From assembly GCF_022012445.1 (NCBI RefSeq), contig NZ_JAKLTS010000008.1:170181-234180 (forward strand): a stretch of 64,000 nt of DNA. The letters are read 5' to 3'. Shown in pieces: positions 1 to 12,549 of this stretch; the first letter of the stretch is position 1; each line of letters starts with the position of its first letter. A program made the position numbers and the translations under genes. The notes below the pieces were generated by a model that saw only the letters and a list, made by a program, of their open reading frames with translations, had not been told where the DNA came from and searched no databases. This stretch comes from Massilia sp. TS11. GTDB taxonomy: Bacteria > Pseudomonadota > Gammaproteobacteria > Burkholderiales > Burkholderiaceae_D.

Positions 1-2
1 CC

Positions 3-3425
<3,423 letters not shown>

Positions 3426-4098
3426 GCGCGATCAGCGGGGCCAGCAGCTGCGAACCGCGCGGCAGGCGCGCCTGCAGGGCCTGGATCGCAGCGGCGGTCA
3501 GGCTCACGTAGGCGTTCATGTTCTCGTGCAGATGGCGCGTGATGAAGGTCCAGCCGGCATCCGTTTCGCGCAGCCAGGTCATGCCGGGCGGGAAGCGGTG
3601 CGGCAGATGCTCGGCGTCACAGGCCAGCACGGTCTGGCTCCAGTGGCCCCACAGATAGGTGGGCGGATCCTCGCGCAGCCAGCGCACGCCCTGGGCCTCG
3701 GCGTATTCGCGGTTATTGCGTACGGTCAGGTCGATCACTTCGCGCTCGCCGACCGTCTCGTCGACCGATTCGATCCAGCAGTGGTAGGCGCCGCCGGCCT
3801 CGTTGGCAAAGGCCTGGTTGTCGCGCAGGTGGATGTGCTGGCCGCCGCCGCAATCGATGATGGCAAAGCCCGCCACCGGCCGGTAGACGCGGTTGAACAC
3901 GATGCTGATCAGATTCGCGCCGACGATCGCATGCGCATGGCACAGGGCCGAATAGCGCTGCGGATAAGTGCGCCGGATAACGCTTTGCACACTGTCGGTA
4001 ATCAGGGCCTGGAGGGGTAAAGACATGCTGCTGCCGCTTTCGGGATTCATCCCCCGTAAACGGCAGCCGCGGCGCTTTCTTTACCCTGTGCAATATCT

Positions 4099-5382
4099 TC
4101 AGGCGCGCCGCGCGTCGGCCGAGAACTTCCACAGGGCCAGCACGCCGAACAGCAGGGCAAAGCCGAGCTGGATGGCGGCCGGCACCAGCGCCGCCTCGAG
4201 GCCGAGGCCGCGCCAGGTCATGGCGTCGAGGCCATCGACGGCCCAGCGGGTCGGCACGGCCAGGGTGGCGGTCTGCATCCACGGCGGGAAGATGAAGGAC
4301 GGGGCCCAGGCGCCGCCCAGCATGACCAGGATCAGCGTGGCGAACACGGCCAGGCCGCGCGCCGCTTCCGGCGTTTTGCCGAAGGCCGCGATCAGCAGGC
4401 CGAAGCAGGCCGTGAACAGGGCGAAGCTCAGGGCCACCAGCACGAAGCCGAGCGGATTGCCGATGCTGACCTTGAACACCAGGATGGCCACGCCGAACAC
4501 CACGGCCATCAGGCCGCTGGCGATCAGGGCGGCCGAGGCGGCGCGCGCCAGCAGCACGGTGTGCAGGCTGACCGGGGCCGCCAGCAGGCGGTTCCAGATG
4601 CCGCTGCGGCGCGCCAGCAGAATGCCGATGCCCATGTCGATGCCCATGAACAGGATGAACTGCACGCTCATGCCGGCGAAGGAATGCGCGTAGCCGTTGT
4701 AATTGGCCATGGCGGCGCCGGCCACGATGGCCTGGTCGCGGGTGGCGAACGGCATGCTCAGGCCGGCCGGTGCGGCCTGGCCGGCGGCGCCCGGCTGGCG
4801 CTGCTGATAATGCTTGACCTCCACCAGCAGCTGCTGCAGACGGCGCGTCTCGGCATCGTCCTTGTGGGCGAGCGCGAGCAGGCTCTCGTCGATGAACTGC
4901 TGGCCGCTCGGCCCGCTCATCATTTCGCTGCTGACGTGCTGCATCACCTGCTGGGTCAGCAGACCCTTGACCATGCCCAGCACGGCGCCCTCGCTGGGGT
5001 CGTACAGCAATTCCAGGCTGGGGCGCTCGCCGGCGCCGAACAGGGCCTTGCCGGCCGCCGCGCCGAAGCCGGGCGGAATCACGATCGCCACTTTCTGCTT
5101 GCCTTTGCGCACCTGCTCGCGCGCGGCCTCGAGGCTCAGCACGCTGACGTGCAGATTCGGATCGGCGGCCAGGCCGGCGCCGATCCGCTGGCCGAGCACG
5201 CCCGTGTCCTGCTGGACGACGGCGATGTCGATCTTGCTGGTTTCGTGTTTGCCGGAACCGCCGAACAGGAAGCCGAAGAAGGCGGCCAGCACGATCGGCA
5301 TGATCACGTGCATCAGGAGCGCGCGGCGCTCGCTCAGGTAGAGCTGGAGATCCTTGCGGATCAGGGCGAGAAAGGCAGTCAT
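4099..5382 (-). CDS. ABC-2 type transporter permease
   Basis: A 427-residue inner-membrane protein of the ABC-2 (DrrB/YhgE/NodJ-like) exporter class. One transmembrane segment near residues 22-40 is followed by a long hydrophilic region (about 45-210), presumably outside the membrane, then five hydrophobic segments between about 230 and 415. This layout is typical of two-domain exporters for drugs, lipids or polysaccharides; the substrate cannot be read from sequence. The ATG lies four bases downstream of the stop of the ATPase gene, so the two are almost certainly co-translated and form one transporter. Membrane topology was judged by eye. Confidence 0.88.
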   Translation of the reverse strand: MTAFLALIRKDLQLYLSERRALLMHVIMPIVLAAFFGFLFGGSGKHETSKIDIAVVQQDTGVLGQRIGAGLAADPNLHVSVLSLEAAREQVRKGKQKVAIVIPPGFGAAAGKALFGAGERPSLELLYDPSEGAVLGMVKGLLTQQVMQHVSSEMMSGPSGQQFIDESLLALAHKDDAETRRLQQLLVEVKHYQQRQPGAAGQAAPAGLSMPFATRDQAIVAGAAMANYNGYAHSFAGMSVQFILFMGIDMGIGILLARRSGIWNRLLAAPVSLHTVLLARAASAALIASGLMAVVFGVAILVFKVSIGNPLGFVLVALSFALFTACFGLLIAAFGKTPEAARGLAVFATLILVMLGGAWAPSFIFPPWMQTATLAVPTRWAVDGLDAMTWRGLGLEAALVPAAIQLGFALLFGVLALWKFSADARRA

Positions 5383-5386
5383 GGCA

Positions 5387-6328
5387 TCAGTCGCGCAGGG
5401 TGCGCCCGGTCAGGTTCAGGAAAATGTCTTCAAGGCTGGTGCTGGCGGTGGCGAAATGGGTGGGCGCCACGCCCTGGTTCTGCAGCCACAGCAGCACCGG
5501 CAGGGCCTGCTCCTGGCTGTGCAGGCGCAGCACCAGCTGGTCGCCGGTGCTGTCGATGCGGGTCACGCCGGGCTGGGCGCGCAGGGCCGCGAGCAGGGCC
5601 GGATCGGGGGCCGCGGCCAGGCTCAGGCTGAGCGCCGCCTGGGCCGGCAGGCGCCGGTACAGTTCGGCCGGGCTGGCGTCGGCCAGCACCTTGCCGTGGT
5701 CGATGATCACGATGTGGTCGGCCAGCCGCTCGACCTCCTCCATGTAGTGCGAGGTATAGATCAGGGCGCAGCCGCGCCGCTTGAGCGCCTCGAGCGTGTC
5801 GAAGATCGCATTGCGGCTCTGCGGATCGACGCCGACCGTGGGCTCGTCGAGGATCAGCAGCCTGGGGTCGTGCATCAGGGCGGCGGCGATGTTCAGGCGG
5901 CGCTTCATGCCGCCCGAGAAGGTGCTCGGCTTGTCGCCCGCGCGCTCGCTCAGCTGGACCAGCGCCAGCACCTCGGCGCAGCGCTGACGGCGCGCCGCCA
6001 GCGGCATGCCGTACAGGGCGCCGAACAGCAGCAGATTGTCGCGCGCCGGCAGGTCCTCATACAGGGCCAGGTCCTGCGGCACCAGGCCGATCTGGCGCTT
6101 GGCCGCGGTCACGCCGGCCCCGATCGCCTGGCCGTCCAGACGCACGCTGCCCTGGTCGGCGCGCAGCAGGCCGGCGATGATCGCCACCGTGGTCGATTTG
6201 CCGGCCCCGTTCGGTCCCAGCAGGCCAACGGTCTGGCCGGCGCGCACCTGGAAGGACACGCCGTCGAGCGCGCGCCGGCTTCCATAGGACTTGACCAGGT
6301 CCGCCACTTCCAACAACACCTCGCTCAT
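5387..6328 (-). CDS. ABC transporter ATP-binding protein
   Basis: A 313-residue ATPase that energises the adjacent permease. Visible motifs: Walker [10 protein letters not shown] (38-46), Q-loop VPQD (83-86), signature FSGGMKRR (137-144), Walker [13 protein letters not shown] (157-168) and the switch histidine in YTSHYMEE (His194). The C-terminal ~80 residues follow the accessory-domain pattern of DrrA/CcmA-like exporters. It is the first gene of a minus-strand unit (ATPase, permease, hypothetical). The upstream 130 bases are shared with the divergent SPW-repeat gene. The subfamily (drug, lipid or polysaccharide export) is not resolvable. Confidence 0.93.
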   Translation of the reverse strand: MSEVLLEVADLVKSYGSRRALDGVSFQVRAGQTVGLLGPNGAGKSTTVAIIAGLLRADQGSVRLDGQAIGAGVTAAKRQIGLVPQDLALYEDLPARDNLLLFGALYGMPLAARRQRCAEVLALVQLSERAGDKPSTFSGGMKRRLNIAAALMHDPRLLILDEPTVGVDPQSRNAIFDTLEALKRRGCALIYTSHYMEEVERLADHIVIIDHGKVLADASPAELYRRLPAQAALSLSLAAAPDPALLAALRAQPGVTRIDSTGDQLVLRLHSQEQALPVLLWLQNQGVAPTHFATASTSLEDIFLNLTGRTLRD

Positions 6329-6458
6329 GCTTGCTCCTTCGGTAATGACGCGAGGCAGTGTAGCCTGATTGACATCAACAACACCAGGGAGAAGTGCATT
6401 GAACTTTATGACAAACGTCAGGCTCTAAATGCATATACCCTGATACGGAGGTGTTGAT

Positions 6459-6833
6459 ATGGCAATCCATTTCTCGACCAAACGCTGGCAGGATCAGGTC
6501 ATCCTGCTGCTGGGTCTGTGGCTATTCGTGTCCCCCTGGGCCATGAATATCGCCGCCGACTCGCCGCTCGCCATGAATGCCCATGTCTCGGGCCTGCTCA
6601 TGGCCATCCTTGCGGCCTTCGATTTGTACAGCACCTATTTGTGGGCCGTACTGCTCAATATGGCGGTCGGGGTCTGGACGGCACTGTCGCCCTGGGCGCT
6701 GCGCACGACCGATAACCAGGCCATGGTGGCCAATGCCGTCATCGTCGGCGTGGCCGTCGTGGTACTCGGCTTGTGGGAGCTGCAGAGCGACCCCGAACTG
6801 CACCAGAAGTGGGCCGGCTCCACGTCCGGCTAA
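6459..6833 (+). CDS. SPW-repeat membrane protein
   Basis: A 124-residue integral membrane protein with four hydrophobic segments arranged as two copies of the SPW repeat: WLFVSPWAM near residues 20-28 and TALSPWAL near 74-81. SPW-repeat proteins are small bacterial membrane proteins of unknown function. A strong ribosome binding site (GGAGGTG) sits six bases before the ATG. It stands alone on the plus strand, divergent from the ABC ATPase and convergent with the EAL/HDOD gene, whose stop is 18 bases away. No function is proposed. Confidence 0.87.
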   Translation: MAIHFSTKRWQDQVILLLGLWLFVSPWAMNIAADSPLAMNAHVSGLLMAILAAFDLYSTYLWAVLLNMAVGVWTALSPWALRTTDNQAMVANAVIVGVAVVVLGLWELQSDPELHQKWAGSTSG

Positions 6834-6851
6834 GGGCACATCACCACGCCT

Positions 6852-8117
6852 TCAGTGCGTGCTGCGGGTGACTCGGTCACTCCATTCAAAGGCGGCCATT
6901 TCCAGATGAACCAGTTCATCCGTGGAGATGGCCAGCCCGCGCAAGGTCGGTAGCAGGTCTTCCTCGCGTTCCTCGATGCGTTCGACGCATTCGGTCAGGT
7001 AGAGCAGATTACCGAGGAAGCCATCGCGCTCGATCAGGGCGCGCGCCACATCCTGGTTGACGGGGATCTGGGTGATGATCTCGTTCATTGGGATGCCAAA
7101 CAGCGCATCCATCAGCGACATGATGCCGACCGTGAAGGCCATGTCGGCGCGCTCGCGGTCGTGCGGGCGCAGGCGGTTCGACAGCAGCTCGAGCAGGCGG
7201 CCGCGTGTCGTGGCCAGGGCCAGCAGCGGATTGCCGCCGCCATTGCCGCGGTTCGGTTCCGCGTACAGCATGATCTGCAGCCAGCGCTGCAACTGGCGCC
7301 GGCCCAGCACCATCAGGGCCTGGCTCAGCGAGGCGATCGGCTTGACGGCGCCCATGGCCGGTGAATTCACGAGGCGCAGGAGGTTCAGGCTCAGCGAGGC
7401 ATCGCCTTTGACGGCGCGCTCGATGTCCGCATGTTCGGCGTCCGAGGTGATCAGATTCATCAGCTCGACGATGGCCAGCTGCGAGGGCGACAGCTTCTTC
7501 CCGCTCATCACGACGGGGCGCGCGAAATAATAGCCCTGGAAGTAATCGAAGCCGAGTTCGAGGCAGGACTTGTACTCGTCCAGGGTCTCGACCTTTTCGG
7601 CCAGCAGTTTCTTGTGGTCCTTGCGAAAGCGCGGGGCCAGCTCGCGCAGCGTGGCCGGGGCCACGTCGGCGATGTCGAGCTTGACGTAGTCGATCAGCGG
7701 CAGAAAGCGCTGGACGTCGGGCGAATCGGCCACCACATCATCGAGGGCGAAGCGAAAGCCATGGCCGGCCAGTTCCTGCATGCGCGCGATCACCTCGTCG
7801 CTGGCGCGGGTCGACTCGACCACCTCGAGCACGATGTTCTCTTTGGGCAGGAAGTTGAAGATATCGCTCTTGAGCACTTCACCGTCGACGTTCACGAAGC
7901 CGAGCGACTCGCCGATCACCTTGTCCAGGCCGAGCTGGGCCACGTGGGCGATCACGGCGGCCGTGGCCGTCAGATCATTGGGGATATTGGCCGGGCCGCT
8001 GGCCGCGCCGCGAAACAGCAGCTCGTAGCCGAACAGGCCCTGGAAGCGATCGAGAATGGGTTGCCGCCCCAGGTAAAAATCGCGTGCATTCAGCGGTTCG
8101 AGAATGGGGTCGGTCAT
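6852..8117 (-). CDS. EAL and HDOD domain signalling protein
   Basis: A 421-residue cytoplasmic protein joining an N-terminal EAL-like domain (about 10-200) to a C-terminal HDOD domain (about 205-400), the architecture of the YuxH family. The EAL signature is degenerate: the opening motif reads YELLFRG and later metal-site motifs appear as LDDVV and LAEKVET, so c-di-GMP hydrolysis is doubtful and a binding or scaffold role is more likely. In Burkholderiales such proteins are linked to motility and second-messenger signalling, which is family knowledge rather than evidence here. It is monocistronic on the minus strand; its promoter must lie in the 125 bases between it and the DUF3567 gene. Confidence 0.9.
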   Translation of the reverse strand: MTDPILEPLNARDFYLGRQPILDRFQGLFGYELLFRGAASGPANIPNDLTATAAVIAHVAQLGLDKVIGESLGFVNVDGEVLKSDIFNFLPKENIVLEVVESTRASDEVIARMQELAGHGFRFALDDVVADSPDVQRFLPLIDYVKLDIADVAPATLRELAPRFRKDHKKLLAEKVETLDEYKSCLELGFDYFQGYYFARPVVMSGKKLSPSQLAIVELMNLITSDAEHADIERAVKGDASLSLNLLRLVNSPAMGAVKPIASLSQALMVLGRRQLQRWLQIMLYAEPNRGNGGGNPLLALATTRGRLLELLSNRLRPHDRERADMAFTVGIMSLMDALFGIPMNEIITQIPVNQDVARALIERDGFLGNLLYLTECVERIEEREEDLLPTLRGLAISTDELVHLEMAAFEWSDRVTRSTH

Positions 8118-8210
8118 GGCATTACACTTTCAGAACGTCAGAACCGACACTCTACACGGTTTTAGACGCCTTCTGGTCGAAAAATTACTATTGAGCAACT
8201 TTCAAACCAA

Positions 8211-8232
8211 GGGCGGGCGCACCGGCCCGCCC
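8211..8232 (-). terminator. GC-rich hairpin after the DUF3567 gene
   Basis: An eight-base, all-GC perfect inverted repeat (GGGCGGGC with GCCCGCCC, six-base loop) lies ten bases past the DUF3567 stop. In the minus-strand direction it is followed by TTGGTTTGAA, a weak U-tract. It is plausible as a terminator, but the poor T-run keeps this tentative. Confidence 0.5.
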
Positions 8233-8242
8233 ACCTGGCCAC

Positions 8243-8500
8243 TCAGTGCAGCAGCACCGGCTGGCTCATGAGCACATCGTAACTGCCGAGGAAGTCGTCC
8301 ACCTCTTCCATCGTCGGCTCGCTTTCGATGAGGCGGTTGACGTCATCGCGGAAGGTCTGGGCCAGCCTGCCGCCGATGAAGACTTCGCGCTTGCCCGATT
8401 TGTCGACGATTTCGAAACCGCCGAAACGCAGGGCCTCCCTTTGATGGTCGGCACCGAATTCCACGACGCTGTACTGCTCGCTGTTGTAGATGAGATGCAT
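8243..8500 (-). CDS. DUF3567 family protein
   Basis: An 85-residue soluble protein that starts MHLIYNSEQYSVVEFG, the typical opening of the DUF3567 family found almost only in betaproteobacteria. Function unknown. The start at 8500 is favoured over the in-frame upstream Met at 8563 because AAGGAG lies seven bases before it and family members begin at this MxxxYNS sequence. It follows the small CobW-like gene on the same strand after 53 bases and may be read through from the NtrYX operon. A GC-rich hairpin follows the stop. Confidence 0.88.
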   Translation of the reverse strand: MHLIYNSEQYSVVEFGADHQREALRFGGFEIVDKSGKREVFIGGRLAQTFRDDVNRLIESEPTMEEVDDFLGSYDVLMSQPVLLH

Positions 8501-8553
8501 GGAGGACTCCTTTCTCTGACTGCACACGCTAGATGGGGCCGGCCCCCACGCTT

Positions 8554-8895
8554 TCAAGGGCAAACCAGATCGGGCGTCAGATGCAGGTGCGCCGCATACG
8601 GTGCGCTCTGCAGCCAGGCGCGCAGGCGCCCGACGTGCTCCTCACCGCTGGCCAGACCCAGAAACAGCCGGCGCGGTGCCTGACGCAGGATCCGATTCAA
8701 GCTTACCTGTAAAACCAGCTGGCCGGCGCAGCATAGACAGCCGGCCGCCACGCGTGTTGCGCTGGGCAATTCCACCTGGCCCGAGGCCAGGCCTTCGATC
8801 AGGATGGCGACGCCGTCCTCCCCGTCGGCCGCGGCGGCAATGGCCGCTTCGCGCGCGGCCGCTGTCCCGCCCCAGACCAGGGTGGTTTCGGTCAT
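8554..8895 (-). CDS. Small CobW/COG0523-like protein lacking the P-loop
   Basis: A 113-residue protein resembling the N-terminal half of COG0523/CobW metallochaperone GTPases. The GCLCC motif (residues 53-57), which in COG0523 proteins is the metal-binding CxCC, is intact, and the following helix and strand (LNRILRQAPRRLFLGLASG) match the family pattern around the 'RRPDR..IETSGLADP' region. The nucleotide-binding loop, however, reads WGGTAAAREAA rather than GxxGxGKT, and the C-terminal domain is absent. GTP hydrolysis is therefore unlikely; a metal-binding or regulatory role is inference. Its ATG overlaps the TGA of the response regulator gene by four bases (ATGA), so translation is probably coupled. 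Confidence 0.72.
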   Translation of the reverse strand: MTETTLVWGGTAAAREAAIAAAADGEDGVAILIEGLASGQVELPSATRVAAGCLCCAGQLVLQVSLNRILRQAPRRLFLGLASGEEHVGRLRAWLQSAPYAAHLHLTPDLVCP

Positions 8896-9602
8896 CCGTT
8901 CTTCTTGGACAGCTTGCCCGGCTCGACGCCGAGCTGCTTGAGTTTGCGGTAGAGGTGGGTGCGCTCGAGGCCGGTCTTTTCGGCCACGCGCGTCATCGAG
9001 CCGCCTTCGCGGCCCAGGTGATGTTCGAAATACATGCGCTCGAAGGCATCGCGCGCCTCGCGCAGCGGCAGGTCGAAGGACAGGTTGAGCGGATGCAGCT
9101 CGCCATTGCCGCTGCGGGCCAGCGGCAGCGGCGCCACGCCGCCCGTGCTGAAGGCGGCGGCCGGATGCTGGTCCTCGGCCGCCGGCGCCACGGCCACGGC
9201 CGGACGCGCCGCCAGCACCGGCGCGCGCGCCACTTCCTGGGCGCGGCTCAGCCCCTGTTGCACGGCCTTGAGCAGCTTGGCCATGGCGATCGGTTTTTCA
9301 AGGAAATTCAGGGCGCCGATGCGGGTCGCTTCGACCGCCGTATCGATCGTCGCATGGCCCGACATCATGATGACGGGCATGGTCAGCTGGCCGTCGCGCT
9401 GCCATTCCTTCAGCAGGGTCACGCCATCCGTATCGGGCATCCAGATATCGAGCAGGACCAGGTCTGGCGCGCCTTGGGCACGGGCCTCCCGCGCCTGCTG
9501 GGCATTTTCCGCAAGCGTGATCGCGTGGCCTTCGTCGCTCAAGATCTCCGAGAGCAGCTCTCGGATTCCCATTTCATCATCAACTACGAGAATGTTTGCC
9601 AT
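8892..9602 (-). CDS. NtrX-like response regulator without AAA+ domain
   Basis: A 236-residue two-component regulator, probable partner of the upstream NtrY-like kinase. The receiver domain (1-120) has the acidic pair Asp8/Asp9, phospho-acceptor Asp52 (LLDIWMPD) and Lys103 (FLEKP). A variable Ala/Pro-rich linker (about 125-175) leads to a Fis-type helix-turn-helix at about 205-228 (TRVAEKTGLERTHLYRKL). The central sigma-54-activating AAA+ domain of classical NtrX/NtrC (no GAFTGA, no Walker A) is absent, so it cannot activate sigma-54 promoters directly and should act as a conventional activator or repressor. Targets are unknown. Confidence 0.9.
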   Translation of the reverse strand: MANILVVDDEMGIRELLSEILSDEGHAITLAENAQQAREARAQGAPDLVLLDIWMPDTDGVTLLKEWQRDGQLTMPVIMMSGHATIDTAVEATRIGALNFLEKPIAMAKLLKAVQQGLSRAQEVARAPVLAARPAVAVAPAAEDQHPAAAFSTGGVAPLPLARSGNGELHPLNLSFDLPLREARDAFERMYFEHHLGREGGSMTRVAEKTGLERTHLYRKLKQLGVEPGKLSKKNG

Positions 9603-9667
9603 CTGTAAGCCTTCCTGATTTCCCTACCGGGGCCAGCGCCTGGGGCAAGCCGGCGCCAACCATGATT

Positions 9668-11953
9668 CTATGCGCGTTCCTGCCCGTCCGCCAGAGGCGA
9701 GGCCTGTGCTAACTTTAACAGCAAAATCACAATCCTTGCTCCGCTGCCATCGGTCCGATTCTGGATCTCGATGCGCCCGCCGTGCTCATCCACGATCTTC
9801 TTCACCATCGGCAGGCCCAGGCCGGTGCCGCGCACTTTCGAGGTCACATAGGGCTCGAAGGCGCGCGCCAGGATCTTCGGCGAAAAGCCCGGGCCGTTAT
9901 CGCTGATCACCAGGCGCACGGCCGTGCCGGCCCCGCCCTCGGCGCTTTCGTAATGCACGGCTTCGGTGCTCAGCGTGATGCGCGCCGGCGGCGCGGCCGG
10001 GTCGCGGTCGCTGAGCGCGTCCTGGGCGTTCTGCAAGAGATTGTGGATCACTTGGCGCAGCTGGGTCGGGTCGCCCATCACGCGCGGCAGCGCCGGGCCG
10101 AGCACGGTGTCGATCATGCCCAGCTCCAGGCCTTCCGAATACAGCTGGAGGATGTCGTCGATCAGGGCGTTCAGATCGAGCGGCTGCAGCACGGCCGGCG
10201 GCGTGCGCGCGTAGTCGCGGAAATCGTCGACCATGCGCTTCATCGCCGCCACCTGGTTGATGATGGTGGTGGTCGATTTGCGCAGCAGCTCGGCCTCGGT
10301 CGCGGCCAGGCTGGCCTCGAGCTTCATCTGCAGGCGCTCGGCCGACAGCTGGATCGGGGTCAGCGGGTTCTTGATTTCGTGCGCGAGGCGGCGCGCCACT
10401 TCGCCCCAGGCGATCGAACGCTGGGCCGCGATCACGTCCGAGATATCGTCGAACACCACGATATAGCCGCTGCCGCTCGAGACTGGCAGGCGCGAGCCGC
10501 GCGCCAGCAGGGCCAGGCCCTGGTCCTCCTGGCTGCCGCCCTGGCGCGGCAATTCGATCTCCTGCTGCCAGTGGGTGCGCTGGGCGCCCTGGCCCGACGC
10601 CTTCTGCGCGCTCTGGGCCGAGAAGGCCTGGCGGATCGCCTCGGCAAACCCGGCATCGACCTCGTCCACCGCTTTGCCCACCAGCACAGGGTCGCTGGTG
10701 CCGAGAATCCGGCCGACCGCCTCGTTGGTGCTGACCACGCGGAACTCGGCGTCGAGCACCAGCACCCCGGCCGACATATTCTCCAGCACCGATTCGAGGT
10801 GGGCCTTGGCGTCCTGCAGGGCGGCGCGGTTGCGCTCGACGGCGGCGCGCGCCTCGAACAGCTGGCGCGTCATGGTGTTGAAGGACTGGGTCAAGGTGCC
10901 CAGTTCGTCAGTCGTCTCGATGATCGGGCGCGGCGAGAAGTCGCCGGCCGCCACCGCCGCCGTGCCCTCGGCCAGCACCAGCAGCGGAGTCGCCAGCTTC
11001 TCGGCAATCACGAACGAGGCCACGACCGCGCCGAACATGGCCAGCAGCAGGGTCAGGGTCAGGGTCTCGATATACATCTTGCGCAGGCCGACGCGCGCCA
11101 GATCACGCTCCTTGTACTCGGAATAGGCGGCCGTCAGCACGGCCGCATTGGCCGCCAGATTGGTCGGCGCCGGCGTGATCAGCTGCAGGAAGCGCTTGTG
11201 GTTGGCCTCCACATGGTCGGGCACCACGATCAGCACGCGCAGGCGCAGGCCCATGGCGGCGTCGAGCGGACCGGTGTCGCGCGCGCCGCTGTCGACCCCG
11301 CCTTCGAGCACGGCATAGCCATCGGCCGCATCGGCATGCTCGATCATGTCGCCATTGGGCAGATCGGCCTGGCCCTCGGGCGCCCCATGCGGTTTCAGGC
11401 TCAGCAGTACATTGCCGTAGGCATTCACCAGCAGCGCATCGTCGAGGCCTTTTTCGCTGCGCTTCAGGCGCTCGAGTTCGGCGCGGGTACCGTCCAGATC
11501 GCGGTCGGCCAGCTGGGCCGCCACCTTGCGGGCCGTGCCGCGCAGGGCCGTCAGCTCCTCGTCGAGCGCATTGCGGCCCAGGGTCAGGCCGGAGTCGAGC
11601 GCCTGCTCGATGCGCACATTGAACCAGGAGTCGATCGAATGCGAGACGAACTGGATCGAGACGACGAAAATGACCAGACCCGGCAGCACGCCGATGCCGG
11701 CGAACAGCAGCACCAGGCGCAGCATCAGGCGCGAGCCGAACTTGCCGCTGCGGTAGCGCGCCACCAGGCGCCACAGCGACACCGCCACCAGCACCAGCAG
11801 CGCGAACGCGGCCAGCGCGTTCAGGCCCAGCAGCCAGGGATAGTAGCGGTCGAACAGGCCCGAGTTGTCGGAGGCGGAAGCGAGCAGGAACAGCAGGATG
11901 CCCATGATGGCGCCACCGACCACGAGCGCATAGCGCAACACCCGCCCGACCAC
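9668..11953 (-). CDS. NtrY-like sensor histidine kinase
   Basis: A 761-residue inner-membrane histidine kinase. Hydrophobic segments near residues 10-30, 40-65, 80-105 and 300-320 frame an N-terminal sensor region. Then come a HAMP segment, a PAS domain (about 390-470, opening with NMSAGVLVLDAEFRVV), the dimerisation helix with phospho-acceptor His525 (RLAHEIKNPLTPIQ), and the ATPase domain with N-box (NLLQNAQDAL) and G-box (GTGLGLPMVKKIV). This is the NtrY architecture. I take the GTG at 11953 as start because it lies two bases after the stop of the DUF4390 gene; a later in-frame ATG would remove part of the first membrane segment. Signal and targets are unknown. Confidence 0.92.
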   Translation of the reverse strand: MVGRVLRYALVVGGAIMGILLFLLASASDNSGLFDRYYPWLLGLNALAAFALLVLVAVSLWRLVARYRSGKFGSRLMLRLVLLFAGIGVLPGLVIFVVSIQFVSHSIDSWFNVRIEQALDSGLTLGRNALDEELTALRGTARKVAAQLADRDLDGTRAELERLKRSEKGLDDALLVNAYGNVLLSLKPHGAPEGQADLPNGDMIEHADAADGYAVLEGGVDSGARDTGPLDAAMGLRLRVLIVVPDHVEANHKRFLQLITPAPTNLAANAAVLTAAYSEYKERDLARVGLRKMYIETLTLTLLLAMFGAVVASFVIAEKLATPLLVLAEGTAAVAAGDFSPRPIIETTDELGTLTQSFNTMTRQLFEARAAVERNRAALQDAKAHLESVLENMSAGVLVLDAEFRVVSTNEAVGRILGTSDPVLVGKAVDEVDAGFAEAIRQAFSAQSAQKASGQGAQRTHWQQEIELPRQGGSQEDQGLALLARGSRLPVSSGSGYIVVFDDISDVIAAQRSIAWGEVARRLAHEIKNPLTPIQLSAERLQMKLEASLAATEAELLRKSTTTIINQVAAMKRMVDDFRDYARTPPAVLQPLDLNALIDDILQLYSEGLELGMIDTVLGPALPRVMGDPTQLRQVIHNLLQNAQDALSDRDPAAPPARITLSTEAVHYESAEGGAGTAVRLVISDNGPGFSPKILARAFEPYVTSKVRGTGLGLPMVKKIVDEHGGRIEIQNRTDGSGARIVILLLKLAQASPLADGQERA

Positions 11954-11955
11954 GT

Positions 11956-12519
11956 TTATTCCGCCTTGTAGCTAAAGGTCTTGGTCTTCGATTCGAAGCG
12001 CCAGCCCGCGTTGTTCAGGGCGTTGACCTGCAGGGGTTTGGACAGGTGCTCGCGGTCGAGCAGCAGGCGCACATTGACGTTGTAGACGTCGCCCGGCTTG
12101 AGCTGGCCCTTGGCCGCCACCGTCCAGCGGCTCGGCCGCCGGATCAGGAACAGCGCGTCCTCGAGCGAGGTGAAGCGCTGCTGAAAGCCGCCATTGACCG
12201 ACACATGGTACTGGCGTGTCAGGGGATTGAAGGCAATCGTCGTGGTCTGGCGCGCCAGATTGAATTTCTCGTCGAACCAGTACCAGCGCGGCTTGGTGAT
12301 CTGCACTTCGGTATTGAAGCGCAGCGTCAGCCCGTGCGTGAGGGCGTCCTTGAGTTCCTCCGACAAGTCGAAGGAGAACGCCGCCGCCAGCTTGTAGCCG
12401 TCGTCGCTCAGTTCGATCTGGGCCTTTTCCACCTCCACGGTATCGGATGCCCACGCCGGCAGGCTGGCCGCAGCCAGTACCAGCGACAGGATCAGGAGGC
12501 GAAGAAACTGAAGAATCAC
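11956..12519 (-). CDS. DUF4390 family exported protein
   Basis: A 187-residue protein with a clear signal peptide (hydrophobic core at about 5-20, probable cleavage after AWA near residue 24), so periplasmic or envelope-associated. The mature part matches the DUF4390 pattern, a predicted beta-rich domain of unknown function (ELSDDGYKLAA early, YHVSVNGGFQQRF in the middle, WRFESKTKTF near the end). It sits between rsmB and the NtrY-like kinase, an arrangement common in betaproteobacteria. A role in envelope sensing with the kinase is conceivable from position but unsupported. Confidence 0.88.
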   Translation of the reverse strand: MILQFLRLLILSLVLAAASLPAWASDTVEVEKAQIELSDDGYKLAAAFSFDLSEELKDALTHGLTLRFNTEVQITKPRWYWFDEKFNLARQTTTIAFNPLTRQYHVSVNGGFQQRFTSLEDALFLIRRPSRWTVAAKGQLKPGDVYNVNVRLLLDREHLSKPLQVNALNNAGWRFESKTKTFSYKAE

Positions 12520-12549
12520 GTGGGCGCCAGGATCGTTTTCGGTAAGGGT

